From: Paraburkholderia nodosa
GTDB taxonomy: Bacteria; Pseudomonadota; Gammaproteobacteria; Burkholderiales; Burkholderiaceae
Length of the DNA stretch: 64,000 nt
Assembly (NCBI RefSeq): GCF_001718195.1
Contig: NZ_MCNV01000030.1
Location: 17,975 to 81,974, forward strand
Reading direction: 5' to 3'
The notes beneath the pieces are model-generated. The model made no database searches, was not told where the DNA came from, and was given only the letters and a program-made list of their open reading frames with translations. Below, piece by piece: positions 38,971 through 47,706 of the stretch; the stretch's first letter is position 1; the number at the start of each line of letters is the position of its first letter. The position numbers and the translations under genes were made by a program.

Positions 38971-40122
38971 ATGCATATCGGAGTGCCCGCAGAGACGCGG
39001 GCGAACGAAACCCGCGTGGCCGCGACGCCGGAGACAGTCAAGAAGTACGTCGCCCAGGGCCACACGGTCACGATCCAGGCCGGCGCCGGCACTGGCGCGA
39101 GCTATCCCGACGAGGCCTACACGGCCGTGGGCGCGCAGGTCGCCGATGCGGCCACGGCCTTCGGCGCGGACCTCGTGCTCAAGGTCCAGTCGCCCACCGT
39201 CAGCGAATTGCCGTTCATGAAGCGCGGCGCGGTGCTGGTCGGCATGCTCGATCCCTTTAATGCGGAAAACGCCGCGAAACTCGCCGAGGCTGGCGTGACG
39301 GCCTTCGCGCTCGAAGCTGCGCCGCGCACCACGCGCGCGCAGAGCCTCGACGTGCTGTCGTCGCAGGCCAACATCACCGGGTACAAGGCGGTGCTCGTGG
39401 CCTCGAACCTCTATCCGCGCTTCATGCCGATGCTCATGACCGCCGCCGGCACCGTGAAAGCCGCGCGCGTGCTGATTCTCGGCGCGGGCGTGGCGGGCCT
39501 GCAGGCCATTGCGACGGCGCGGCGCCTGGGCGCGGTGATCGAGGCTTCGGACGTGCGCCCGGCCGTCAAGGAGCAGATCGAGTCGCTCGGCGGCAAATTC
39601 CTCGACGTGCCCTACGAAACCGATGAGGAGCGCGAAGCGGCCGTCGGCGTGGGCGGCTATGCCCGGCCCATGCCGCCATCATGGCTCTCGCGCCAGTCGG
39701 CGCTGGTGCACGAGCGCGCGAAGCAGGCGGACATCATCATCTCGACCGCGCTGATTCCGGGCCGCGACGCGCCGACGCTGCTGCCTTCGGAAACCGTGCA
39801 GGCGATGAAGCCGGGGTCGGTGGTGATCGACCTCGCGGCAGGACGCGGTCCCGTTGCCGACGAGGCAAGCGGCCGACGCGGCGGCAACTGCCCGCTCACG
39901 GAGGCCGACAAGGTGGTGACGCACCACGGCGTGCAGATCTGCGGCTACACGAACCTCGCCTCGATGGTCGCCGCCGACGCCTCCGCGCTATACGCGCGCA
40001 ACCTGCTCGACTTCCTGAAGCTCATCGTCACGAAGGAAGCCACGCTCAACATCGATCTCGCGGACGACATCGTCGCGGCCACGCTGTTGGCCCGCGACGG
40101 CCAGGTCACGCGCAAGGCATGA
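38971..40122 (+). CDS. pntAA: NAD(P) transhydrogenase alpha subunit, part 1 (NAD-binding domain)
   Basis: Domain I of the proton-pumping transhydrogenase that makes NADPH from NADH. It has 383 residues. Starts MHIGVPAETRANETRVAATP; the Rossmann motif is ILGAGVAGLQAIATARRLGA and SSQANITGYKAVL is present. In this organism the E. coli PntA is split into two genes, as in many bacteria. RBS AGGAGG. First of three genes. Confidence 0.96.
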   Translation: MHIGVPAETRANETRVAATPETVKKYVAQGHTVTIQAGAGTGASYPDEAYTAVGAQVADAATAFGADLVLKVQSPTVSELPFMKRGAVLVGMLDPFNAENAAKLAEAGVTAFALEAAPRTTRAQSLDVLSSQANITGYKAVLVASNLYPRFMPMLMTAAGTVKAARVLILGAGVAGLQAIATARRLGAVIEASDVRPAVKEQIESLGGKFLDVPYETDEEREAAVGVGGYARPMPPSWLSRQSALVHERAKQADIIISTALIPGRDAPTLLPSETVQAMKPGSVVIDLAAGRGPVADEASGRRGGNCPLTEADKVVTHHGVQICGYTNLASMVAADASALYARNLLDFLKLIVTKEATLNIDLADDIVAATLLARDGQVTRKA

Positions 40123-40139
40123 CGAGGAGGAGAACAAGA

Positions 40140-40469
40140 ATGGAAGTCATCAACCATACCGTCATCAACCTGATCATCTTCGTGCTGGCCGTGTACGTGG
40201 GCTATCACGTGGTCTGGAACGTCACGCCCGCGCTGCATACGCCGCTCATGGCCGTGACCAATGCGATTTCCGCAATCGTGATCGTCGGCGCGATGCTCGC
40301 CACGGGCCTGACCGTGGGCGGACCGGGCAAGTTCTTTGGCACCTTCGCCGTGCTGCTCGCGGCCGTGAACGTGTTCGGCGGGTTCCTCGTCACACGGCGA
40401 ATGCTGGAGATGTTCCGCAAGAAGGAGCCGAAAAAGCTCTCCGCCCCTGGCAGCAAGGAGGGCGCATGA
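40140..40469 (+). CDS. pntAB: NAD(P) transhydrogenase alpha subunit, part 2 (membrane domain)
   Basis: 109 residues with three predicted membrane helices, equal to the C-terminal membrane part of E. coli PntA. Family wording PGKFFGTFAVLLAAVNVFGGFLVT. Preceded by GAGGAGGAG. Stop overlaps the pntB start by 4 bp. Confidence 0.95.
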   Translation: MEVINHTVINLIIFVLAVYVGYHVVWNVTPALHTPLMAVTNAISAIVIVGAMLATGLTVGGPGKFFGTFAVLLAAVNVFGGFLVTRRMLEMFRKKEPKKLSAPGSKEGA

Positions 40470-41938
40470 TGGGGCTGAACTTCGTGAGTATGAACGTCGT
40501 TACGCTGCTTTATCTGGTGGCGTCGGTCTGCTTCATCCAGGCGCTCAAGGGGCTGTCGAATCCGAAGAGCGCGCGCGCCGGCAACGTGTTCGGCATGGTC
40601 GGTATGGCCATCGCCATTCTCACGACCCTTGCGCTGATCGTGAAGGAGTCCGCACAGTTCGGCTCGAACCTCGGCCTGGGGCTTGCGCTGTTGTTCGCGG
40701 CGCTCGTGGTGGGCGGCGGCCTCGGAGCGTACGTCGCCGCGCGCGTCGAGATGACGAAGATGCCCGAACTCGTCGCGGCCATGCACTCGCTGATCGGTCT
40801 GGCGGCGGTGTGCATCGCGTATGCGGTGGTTTCGGAGCCGGCCGCGTTCGGACTGGTGGCAGAAGACGCGCCGTATCCGGGCTTCCTGCCGTACGGCAAC
40901 CGTATCGAGCTCTTTATCGGTACGTTCGTCGGTGCGATCACGTTCTCGGGTTCCGTGATCGCCTTCGGCAAGCTCTCCGGGAAGTACAAGTTCAGGCTGT
41001 TCCAGGGCGCGCCGGTGGTCTATCCGGGCCAGCATCTGATCAACCTGATGCTCGCGCTCGGCATGATCGGCTTCGGCATCCTGTTCTTCCTCACGCAGTC
41101 GTGGCTGCCGTTCATCATCATGACGCTGATCGCGTTCGCGCTGGGCGTGCTCATCATCATCCCGATCGGCGGCGCGGACATGCCCGTGGTCGTGTCGATG
41201 CTGAACTCGTACTCGGGCTGGGCGGCGGCGGGCATCGGCTTCTCGCTGAACAACGCCATGCTGATCATCGCGGGCTCGCTGGTGGGTTCTTCCGGCGCGA
41301 TCCTCTCGTACATCATGTGCCACGCGATGAACCGCTCGTTCTTCAACGTGCTGCTGGGCGGCTTCGGCGGCGAGGCGGGTGCGGCGGCGGCAGGCGGCGC
41401 GCAGGAGCAGCGTCCGGTGAAGTCGGGTTCGGCTGACGACGCGGCGTTCATGCTCGGCAACGCCGAGAGCGTGGTGATCGTCCCCGGTTATGGCCTTGCG
41501 GTGGCACGCGCGCAGCATGCGCTGAAAGAACTCACGGACAAGCTCGTGGAGAAGGGCGTGGACGTGCGTTACGCGATTCACCCGGTGGCGGGCCGCATGC
41601 CGGGCCACATGAACGTGCTGCTCGCGGAAGCCGAGGTGCCGTACGACATGGTGTTCGAAATGGAGGACATCAACAACGAGTTCGGCCAGACCGATGTCGT
41701 GCTGGTGCTCGGCGCGAACGACGTGGTGAACCCGGCGGCGAAGAACGATCCGAAGTCGCCGATCGCGGGCATGCCGATCATCGAGGCGTACAAGGCGCGC
41801 ACGATCATCGTGAACAAGCGCTCGATGGCGGCCGGCTACGCGGGCCTCGACAACGAACTCTTCTACATGGATAAAACCATGATGGTGTTCGGCGACGCGA
41901 AGAAGGTGATCGAGGAGATGGTGAAGGCGGTGGAGTAA
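40466..41938 (+). CDS. pntB: NAD(P) transhydrogenase beta subunit
   Basis: 490 residues: eight to nine membrane helices, then the NADP-binding domain III starting around residue 310. GYGLAVARAQHALKEL and GRMPGHMNVLLAEA are the NADP-site motifs; KRSMAAGYAGLDNELF is near the end. Either of two adjacent ATGs (40466 or 40469) may be used; AAGGAGG is better spaced for the second. Completes pntAA-pntAB-pntB. Confidence 0.96.
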   Translation: MMGLNFVSMNVVTLLYLVASVCFIQALKGLSNPKSARAGNVFGMVGMAIAILTTLALIVKESAQFGSNLGLGLALLFAALVVGGGLGAYVAARVEMTKMPELVAAMHSLIGLAAVCIAYAVVSEPAAFGLVAEDAPYPGFLPYGNRIELFIGTFVGAITFSGSVIAFGKLSGKYKFRLFQGAPVVYPGQHLINLMLALGMIGFGILFFLTQSWLPFIIMTLIAFALGVLIIIPIGGADMPVVVSMLNSYSGWAAAGIGFSLNNAMLIIAGSLVGSSGAILSYIMCHAMNRSFFNVLLGGFGGEAGAAAAGGAQEQRPVKSGSADDAAFMLGNAESVVIVPGYGLAVARAQHALKELTDKLVEKGVDVRYAIHPVAGRMPGHMNVLLAEAEVPYDMVFEMEDINNEFGQTDVVLVLGANDVVNPAAKNDPKSPIAGMPIIEAYKARTIIVNKRSMAAGYAGLDNELFYMDKTMMVFGDAKKVIEEMVKAVE

Positions 41939-41962
41939 GCGCGGCTCGCATCAGACCCACGC

Positions 41963-41991
41963 GAAAGGCGCGCAGCGATGTGCGCCTTTTT
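41963..41991. terminator. Terminator after pntB
   Basis: AAAGGCGCgcagcgatgtGCGCCTTTTT between converging genes, with T-run on the plus side. Confidence 0.88.
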
Positions 41992-42013
41992 CAATTGCGG
42001 CTGTGCTGAGCGC

Positions 42014-42700
42014 TCAGAGCGAAGGCGCATTCACGCGGCGCAGATAGTCGGCCAGGCGCCGCCCGCTCACATCGGGAAACTGCTCGAGCACTTCCACGTT
42101 CTCCATGCGCGCGATGTTGAAATTGCGGAAGTCCTCTCGCATTTCGCACCAGGCGCCCACGGTCCATTGCGCGCCCCAGTACACGAGCCCGAGCGGCCAG
42201 ATGCGCCGCTGCGTATGCGCGCCGATGCGGTCGCAGTACGCGAAGCGCACGACGAGCCGCGTGTCGACGGCGCGATGCAGCGCGTCGAGCTTGTCCGAAA
42301 ACGCGTGATCCATGTGATACGCGGGCGCGAACACGGCAAGCCGTTCCAGCACGGCGCGCTTTTCCGCGGGCATCGCGGCGGCGATCTTCGCCAGCGCGCC
42401 GCGTGCGCCGCTCGCGAGCGCCGCGCCGCCCCACGACTCGGCCATGCGAGCGCCTACCGCGAGCGCGGTGAGTTCGTCGGCGGTGAAGGTGAGCGGCGGC
42501 AGACTCGCGGTGCGCGCGAGACGGTAGCCAATGCCCGCCTCGCCCTCGATCGGCACGCCCGAGAGCTGCAGGTCGCGCACGTCGCGATAAACCGTGCGCG
42601 GCGAAACTTCGAGCCATTCTGCGAGCTGCTGCGCCGTGGTGAGACGCCGGCCGCGCAGCAGTTCGGCGATGCGAAAAAGGCGGTCGGCACGGCGGGTCAT
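42014..42700 (-). CDS. WYL-domain transcriptional regulator, YafY-like
   Basis: 228 residues. N-terminal HTH (TTAQQLAEWLEVSPRTVYRDVRDLQLSGVPIEGEAG shortened: residues about 20-55) and a C-terminal WYL ligand-sensing domain (RFAYCDRIGAHTQRRIWPLGLVYWGAQWTVGA region). The effector and targets are unknown. Only the VOC gene lies close upstream on the same strand, 83 bp away, so they could share a transcript. Confidence 0.88.
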   Translation of the reverse strand: MTRRADRLFRIAELLRGRRLTTAQQLAEWLEVSPRTVYRDVRDLQLSGVPIEGEAGIGYRLARTASLPPLTFTADELTALAVGARMAESWGGAALASGARGALAKIAAAMPAEKRAVLERLAVFAPAYHMDHAFSDKLDALHRAVDTRLVVRFAYCDRIGAHTQRRIWPLGLVYWGAQWTVGAWCEMREDFRNFNIARMENVEVLEQFPDVSGRRLADYLRRVNAPSL

Positions 42701-42783
42701 GGCAGGGCAGTCGCGAAGGCGGGCGCGGTGACTGGGATAAGCACAGATGATAGCGCCGGGCGCGCGTGGCGCCCGGCCGCGGC

Positions 42784-43173
42784 TTAGCCGAGCTTCGGCG
42801 CGTGCAGACCGACGCGGTTGCCTTCGGTATCAATGAAGAAGCCGATATAGCCGTAATTGTTCGGCAACTCCACCGCTGGCCCTTGCTGCTTGCCGCCGGC
42901 TTTTTGCACGCGGTCGAGCACGGCGGTGACCGATGGCTGCGCGTTCAGATACACGAGCACGCCCTTCGGGTCGGGCTTGGCGTCATGCGGATTGAACACG
43001 ATGCAGCCGCCGGTTTCCGTATCGGTGTGAGCGAACAGCGCCATCGGCACGCCGCCGACCACCTCGCGCTGCAGCGCGGTGTCGAAGGCGGTTTCGTAAA
43101 AACGGGCGGCACGCTCCAGGTCGTGCGCGGGAATTTCGAACCACGAGATCACACGGGACAGATCGGTAGACAC
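42784..43173 (-). CDS. VOC family (glyoxalase/bleomycin-resistance fold) protein
   Basis: 129 residues with two beta-alpha-beta-beta-beta modules: VISWFEIPAHDLERAARFYE and the C-terminal NNYGYIGFFIDTEGNRVGLHA. Enzyme activity cannot be told. I take GTG 43173 as start because GAGGAG lies 7 bases upstream; a TTG 7 codons earlier would read through that RBS. Confidence 0.86.
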   Translation of the reverse strand: MSTDLSRVISWFEIPAHDLERAARFYETAFDTALQREVVGGVPMALFAHTDTETGGCIVFNPHDAKPDPKGVLVYLNAQPSVTAVLDRVQKAGGKQQGPAVELPNNYGYIGFFIDTEGNRVGLHAPKLG

Positions 43174-43322
43174 GGTGCAGCTCCTCGAAGACAACGGCGG
43201 ACGTTGAATGGCGGCAGCCGGGCGGCGGCAGCCTCGCCGGATGGCGTAGAAGCAGTGTGCCAGGGGGCTGCTGACAGCGTGTTGTCAGTAGGTTTGACGC
43301 GCCGTGACGGGCGAGTCGAGGC

Positions 43323-43345
43323 GGCGGGTGGGAAGGCCACCCGCC
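43323..43345. other. Perfect hairpin after the RlmL-type gene
   Basis: GGCGGGTGG-gaagg-CCACCCGCC, 18 bp past the methyltransferase stop. It has no T-run, so it may only slow or stabilise the transcript end. Confidence 0.5.
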
Positions 43346-43362
43346 ATGCGCGTTTGCCAATG

Positions 43363-44667
43363 TCAGCTGGCGTCGTCGCTGCTGGCGGCGGGGTTCGCTG
43401 GACGCTGGCGCACGCTGCCCGCGATCAGGTCGAAGCGGAACAGGCGGCATTCGAGCGCGCCGTTGTAGAGCGGCGTCTTGGCAGCTTCGCGCAGGCGCAG
43501 CTGGCCCGGCAGCTTGCGGTCCGAGGTGAGGACGAACGCGCGCCAGCCCGTGAAGCGCTGCTTGAGCGCGTCGCCGAGCGCCTGGAAGAATTCGGCGTCG
43601 GGCGCCTCGTCCTTGGCGCGGCGAAAGCCTTCGTCGTCGTCGCCGCGCAGCTCGCGCGCCGTAGGGCGTGCCTCGCCGCGCGCGTTGCGCCCGCGCACCT
43701 CGATACGTTCGCCGTACGGCGGATTCGCCACGAGAATGCCGGGCGCAGCCGAGGGAGGCGTCATGTTGCGCGCGTCGAGCTGCTTGAGCGTCACGCTGCC
43801 AAAGCCCGCGCGCTTGAAGTTCGCACGCGCCTTTTCCAGCATGACATCGGAGATGTCGCTGCCGTAGATCAGCAGATCGCTGGTCTTGCCTTGGGCGAGA
43901 TTGCGCGCCGTGTTCGCCTCGCTCTTGAGGTGTCGCCACGCGGCCATGTCGGCCTGCTTGAGCGACTCGAAGCCGAAGCGGCGATCGAGCCCCGGCGCGA
44001 TGTCGAGCGCGACTTGCGCGGCTTCCGCGAGAAAGGTGCCGCTGCCGCACATCGGGTCGTAGAGCGGCGTGCCGGGCGTCCAGCCCGTGAGGCGCAGGAT
44101 GCCCGCGGCGAGGTTCTCGCGCAGCGGGGCGGCGCCCTTGTCCAGACGCCAGCCACGCTTGAAGAGCGGCTCGCCCGAGGTGTCGAGATAGAGCGTGCAT
44201 TCGTTCGCCGTGAGGAAGGCGAAGACGCGCACATCGGGATAGGCGGTATCGACGCTCGGACGCGCGCCTGCCTTGTCGCGCATGCGATCGCAGATCGCGT
44301 CCTTCACGCGCAGCGTGGCGAATTCGAGGCTGCGCAGCGGCGACTTGATCGCGGTGATGTCGATGCGGATCGTCTCGTTCGCCGAGAACCACTTCTCCCA
44401 CTGCTGCTCGCGCGCGAGCGCATAGATGTCCTGTTCGCTGCGATACGGGCGCTGGGCGATCTTCAGGAGCACGCGGCTCGCAATGCGCGAATGGAGGTTG
44501 GCGGCGATGCCGCCGGCCCAGTTGCCGCGGAAATGCACGCCGCCGGGCACCTCGGCGCCGACCTGAAGTGCGCCGGGCGGCAGGCGCCGTTGCGCGGTTT
44601 CGGCCAGTTCGGCGGCGAGCGTGGCTTCGAGGCCGCGCGGGCAGGGGGCAAAGAAATCGAAAGACAT
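43363..44667 (-). CDS. rlmL: 23S rRNA (guanine-N2) methyltransferase, RlmL-type
   Basis: 434 residues: THUMP RNA-binding domain (about 45-160) then a SAM methyltransferase domain. SAM site DPMCGSGTF at 204-212 and catalytic motif NPPYGER at 315-321, as expected for N2-guanine methylation at G2445. It corresponds to the N-terminal half of E. coli RlmKL; the RlmK half is not fused. An insertion (RNARGEARPTARELRGDDDE) after the catalytic motif is charged and low-complexity. Confidence 0.9.
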   Translation of the reverse strand: MSFDFFAPCPRGLEATLAAELAETAQRRLPPGALQVGAEVPGGVHFRGNWAGGIAANLHSRIASRVLLKIAQRPYRSEQDIYALAREQQWEKWFSANETIRIDITAIKSPLRSLEFATLRVKDAICDRMRDKAGARPSVDTAYPDVRVFAFLTANECTLYLDTSGEPLFKRGWRLDKGAAPLRENLAAGILRLTGWTPGTPLYDPMCGSGTFLAEAAQVALDIAPGLDRRFGFESLKQADMAAWRHLKSEANTARNLAQGKTSDLLIYGSDISDVMLEKARANFKRAGFGSVTLKQLDARNMTPPSAAPGILVANPPYGERIEVRGRNARGEARPTARELRGDDDEGFRRAKDEAPDAEFFQALGDALKQRFTGWRAFVLTSDRKLPGQLRLREAAKTPLYNGALECRLFRFDLIAGSVRQRPANPAASSDDAS

Positions 44668-44777
44668 GAAGGAGGATGGGACGCTGCGGGGAAGGCGCTA
44701 TTGTACGCGGGTTGCGGGAGCGGCCAGGTACGGTTGCCTTTTGGCGCGCCGGGTCGGCAGCGCGGGCGTTGCGCGAG

Positions 44778-45083
44778 TCAGGCGGACGCCTTCGAGCCGT
44801 GCAGTTCGAGCCCGAGCGCTTTCACGACTTTCAGGATGGTCACGAAGCTTGGGTTGCCTTCGCGGGAGAGCGCTTTGTAGAGCCCCTCGCGGCTGATTCC
44901 CGTATCGCGCGCCACCTGCGCCATGCCGCGGGCACGAGCGATCACTCCCAGCGCATGGGCGATGAACGCCGGATCGTCACCCCCTTCGCGCAGGCAGGCT
45001 TCGAAGTATTCGGCGATGTCGTCTTCGGTCTGGAGATGTTCGGCAGAATCCCAGGGCCGGGTCTTGATCGTCTTCGCAGACAT
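44778..45083 (-). CDS. Antitoxin of an addiction module (HigA/Xre-type)
   Basis: 101 residues, intact. The HTH region IARARGMAQVARDTGISREGLYKAL and the tail NPSFVTILKVVKALGLEL are typical of the antidote family paired with RelE/HigB-like killers (TIGR02683/TIGR02684 type). It binds DNA and, in complete modules, the toxin. It lies 6 bp after the toxin remnant and would share its promoter. Confidence 0.88.
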   Translation of the reverse strand: MSAKTIKTRPWDSAEHLQTEDDIAEYFEACLREGGDDPAFIAHALGVIARARGMAQVARDTGISREGLYKALSREGNPSFVTILKVVKALGLELHGSKASA

Positions 45084-45089
45084 GGGTGC

Positions 45090-45224
45090 TTACTCCGTAT
45101 CGAGTTCCGCGAGCATGCTGTGCGCAGCCCTGATGTCGGCTTCCTGGGTGGACTTCAGGTTGACGAACCATGTGTCGAATACCTCGGTCGTCCGGATCGT
45201 GAGACAGGGAGAAGTGTAATCCAT
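45090..45224 (-). pseudogene. RelE/HigB-like toxin remnant with in-frame internal deletion
   Basis: A 44-codon ORF. The first part (TIRTTEVFDTWF, about residues 9-24) is the normal N-terminus of addiction-module killer proteins and the last part (STQEADI to the end) is their normal C-terminus. From family knowledge about 50 central residues, holding the conserved GNFGD and GPGYRVYF segments, are missing at the junction VNLK/STQ. The frame is preserved, so it is still translatable but should lack RNase activity. Confidence 0.78.
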
Positions 45225-45236
45225 AGTTGACTGACT

Positions 45237-45252
45237 GTGAACTGTGGTTCAC
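45237..45252. promoter_or_regulatory. Palindrome upstream of the toxin-antitoxin remnant
   Basis: GTGAAC-tgtg-GTTCAC, perfect 6-bp arms, 13 bp before the toxin remnant ATG (minus strand). Good candidate operator for autorepression by the Xre-type antitoxin. Confidence 0.55.
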
Positions 45253-45388
45253 GCGCGATGTGCCGCCGAAGCAGTTTCACCTTGCCGGTGCCGATAGGTC
45301 GACCCTACCGTCGTCGCTTCGATCGCGCATTATCGTCAGTCAAATTCCGCTACTTCATGCGTTCGCCGCCTCAGCAAAAAACGCCGCC

Positions 45389-46096
45389 TCAGCCGCCGGC
45401 GGCCGCCATCTGCGGACACGCGATGCTCGCCGCCGTCTTCGCACGCACACCAGCCTTCGTGCCATTCGAGGCCACACTCACGCGCGGAGCGGCCGCGAGC
45501 GCGCGCACGCCGCTCGCGATCGACTGCGAGAGCGCCTCGACCGCCTGCCGGTGGCCGATGACGAGCGCGTCGTAGCCGTCGCCCACCTTCTCGTTGAGCA
45601 CGCTGCGGCAGGTCAGGACCGTTTGCGTGTCGAGCGCGCGCACGCTCCACACGGCGTCGATGAGCGCGTGCGAGCCCGGCCACGATTCGAAGCGCTGCAC
45701 GTTCACGCTCACGCGATAGACGGGCACGCCCTCGGGGTGCGGCGAGCCGTACACGTCGATGGTGCCGAGCTGCTGCGTGAGGTCGCCGGAGAGCGCCCGG
45801 CGGATCTCGTCGCCGGGCATCGAGGACCAGCGCTCCTGCTCGAGTACACGCACCTGGTTGGCGTCGGTTTGCACGACGAACTGTGCCTTTGCGACCTGCG
45901 GCGGCACGTCGACAGGCGCCAGTTCGATCAGCCATTGGGCGTTGCCCGCGCTCGGCGCGGCCGCGGCGGTGCGACCCGTGTCGTCGCTCGGGCTGAGCGT
46001 GTAGAACCGGCTGGCGGGCGAACTGCAGCCCGCCAGCGCGGCGGCTATGACCAGCGCGCCGAGCGCGGCAAGGGCGGGGACGCGTCGGAACGTCAT
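45389..46096 (-). CDS. pqiC: PqiC-like outer-membrane lipoprotein
   Basis: 235 residues. Signal peptide with lipobox LAGC (Cys at about residue 24), so a lipoprotein. The ABC-transport auxiliary domain starts RFYTLSP, includes VDVPPQVAKAQFV and the DEIRRALSGDL segment. In E. coli PqiC forms a ring in the outer membrane and works with PqiB in moving lipids across the envelope. ATGA overlap with pqiB. Confidence 0.92.
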   Translation of the reverse strand: MTFRRVPALAALGALVIAAALAGCSSPASRFYTLSPSDDTGRTAAAAPSAGNAQWLIELAPVDVPPQVAKAQFVVQTDANQVRVLEQERWSSMPGDEIRRALSGDLTQQLGTIDVYGSPHPEGVPVYRVSVNVQRFESWPGSHALIDAVWSVRALDTQTVLTCRSVLNEKVGDGYDALVIGHRQAVEALSQSIASGVRALAAAPRVSVASNGTKAGVRAKTAASIACPQMAAAGG

Positions 46097-47706
46097 GGCT
46101 TGTCTCCAGATTTGCCGCGCAGCAGCGATTCGGGATGGCGCTCCAGATAATCGGAGAGCGCGTTGAGCGATTGCAGCGTACGCGTGAGTTCCTGCATCGC
46201 CTGGTGCACGTCGGACTGCAGCGGCGAATCTTGCTGCAGCGTGGACTGCGCGGCGTTGAAGGTCTTCTGCGCCTGGTCGAGCGTGCCTTGCAGCTGCGGC
46301 AGGATCTGGTCGTTCACCTTGCCGAACAGCTGGTTGGCGTTCTTGAGCGAGTCGTTCAGGTTGTTGCCGATCTTGTCGAACGGAATCTGATCGAGCTTCT
46401 TCGCAATGTCCGCGACCTGCAGCTGCAGTTCTTCGAGCGAGTTCGGCACCGTGGGCAGCTCGAGCGGGTCGTGGTTGAAGTCGACCGTCGCGGGGCCCGC
46501 CTTCGGGAAGATGTCGAGCGCGATGTAAAGCTGACCCGTGATCAGGTTGCCGGTGCGCAACTGGCCGCGCAGGCCGCGCGCGACGAGCCGCTTGATCAGC
46601 TCCTCGCTTTGCGGCGTATGCGGCGCGGGCGCTTCGCCGCGGATGCGGCGCGACAGGCGCAGCGGATAGAGGTCGATCGTCACTGGCATCGTGAAGTTGT
46701 GCTGTTTCGGGTCGTATTCGATCCCGATGTCGGTGACCTGGCCGAGCGCGATGCCGCGGAAATCGACCGCCGCACCCACCGAAAGGCCGCGCAACGACTG
46801 GTTGAAGTACATGACCACGCGTTGTGGCGCACCGTCCGGCTCGCGCATTGCCTCAGCCTCGTCGGAGGCCAGCGCGAAGGTGGCGCTGTCGGGCGCCTGG
46901 GGGCCCATGGACTGCCCGGGCGGAGCCTGGAACGCGAGGCCGCCCACCACGATCGTGGCGAGGGATTGCGTGTTGACCTTGATGCCGTTCGAATCGAGCT
47001 GCACGTTCACGCCGCTCGCGTGCCACCAGCGCGTGTTGGTGCCCACGTACTGGTCGAAGGGCGCGCTCACGAACACCTGCACCGTCACGCCGGTGCCGTC
47101 CTTGTCGAGCGAATAGCCCGTCACCTGGCCGACCTGGATGCGCCGGTAGAAGATCGGCGTGCCGATGTCGAGCGAGCCGAGCGTCGCACTGTGCAGGGTA
47201 TAGCGATGGCCCTTCTCGTCGATGGTCACGGCAGGCGGCGCCTCCAGCCCGACGAAGTCGCTTTGCGACTCCTGCGAGCGGCCCGCGTCCGCGCCGATGT
47301 ACGAGCCCGACAGCAGCGTGGTGAGGCCCGAAACGCCACTAGCGCCCACGCGCGGGCGCACGACCCAGAAGCGGCTGTCCTTCACGGCGAAGCGTTCGGC
47401 GTCCTTGGTGAGTTCGACCGTAACGATCACATGCGAAAGGTTGGGCGAGAGCTTGATGGCGCGCACCGAGCCGATGTCCACGTCCTTGTACTTGACCTTG
47501 GTCTTGCCGGGCTCGAGTCCTTCGGCGCTCACGAAGCTGATCGTGATGGTCGGGCCGCGCGTGGCGACCGACTTCACGACGAGCGCCACGCCGATCAGCG
47601 CCGCGACGATCGGCACGATCCAGACGAGCGAGGGCAGCCAGCGCCGCGGCTTGACGATCTCCGGCTCCGGCAGATTGGGCGGGGTCGGTCCTTTCGGACT
47701 ATTCAT
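46093..47706 (-). CDS. pqiB: PqiB, MCE-domain lipid transport protein
   Basis: 537 residues: one N-terminal membrane helix (about 25-45), three MCE/MlaD domains (each starting with wording like GLEPGKTKVKYKDVDIGSV, IFYRRIQVGQVTGYSL, AAVDFRGIALGQVTDIG), and a C-terminal helical region. It forms a stacked-ring channel through the periplasm. Overlaps the second pqiA gene by 8 bp and pqiC by 4 bp. Confidence 0.95.
   Translation of the reverse strand: MNSPKGPTPPNLPEPEIVKPRRWLPSLVWIVPIVAALIGVALVVKSVATRGPTITISFVSAEGLEPGKTKVKYKDVDIGSVRAIKLSPNLSHVIVTVELTKDAERFAVKDSRFWVVRPRVGASGVSGLTTLLSGSYIGADAGRSQESQSDFVGLEAPPAVTIDEKGHRYTLHSATLGSLDIGTPIFYRRIQVGQVTGYSLDKDGTGVTVQVFVSAPFDQYVGTNTRWWHASGVNVQLDSNGIKVNTQSLATIVVGGLAFQAPPGQSMGPQAPDSATFALASDEAEAMREPDGAPQRVVMYFNQSLRGLSVGAAVDFRGIALGQVTDIGIEYDPKQHNFTMPVTIDLYPLRLSRRIRGEAPAPHTPQSEELIKRLVARGLRGQLRTGNLITGQLYIALDIFPKAGPATVDFNHDPLELPTVPNSLEELQLQVADIAKKLDQIPFDKIGNNLNDSLKNANQLFGKVNDQILPQLQGTLDQAQKTFNAAQSTLQQDSPLQSDVHQAMQELTRTLQSLNALSDYLERHPESLLRGKSGDKP

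Noticed and set aside
42752..42780. GC hairpin CCGGGCGC...GCGCCCGG after the VOC gene
   Set aside because: A perfect stem, but no T-run on either side, and it lies in the likely promoter or leader of the WYL gene; I do not call it a terminator.
44977..45252. A 91-codon minus-strand ORF overlapping the toxin remnant
   Set aside because: Wrong frame; the frame of 45090-45224 gives recognisable toxin ends and joins the antitoxin.
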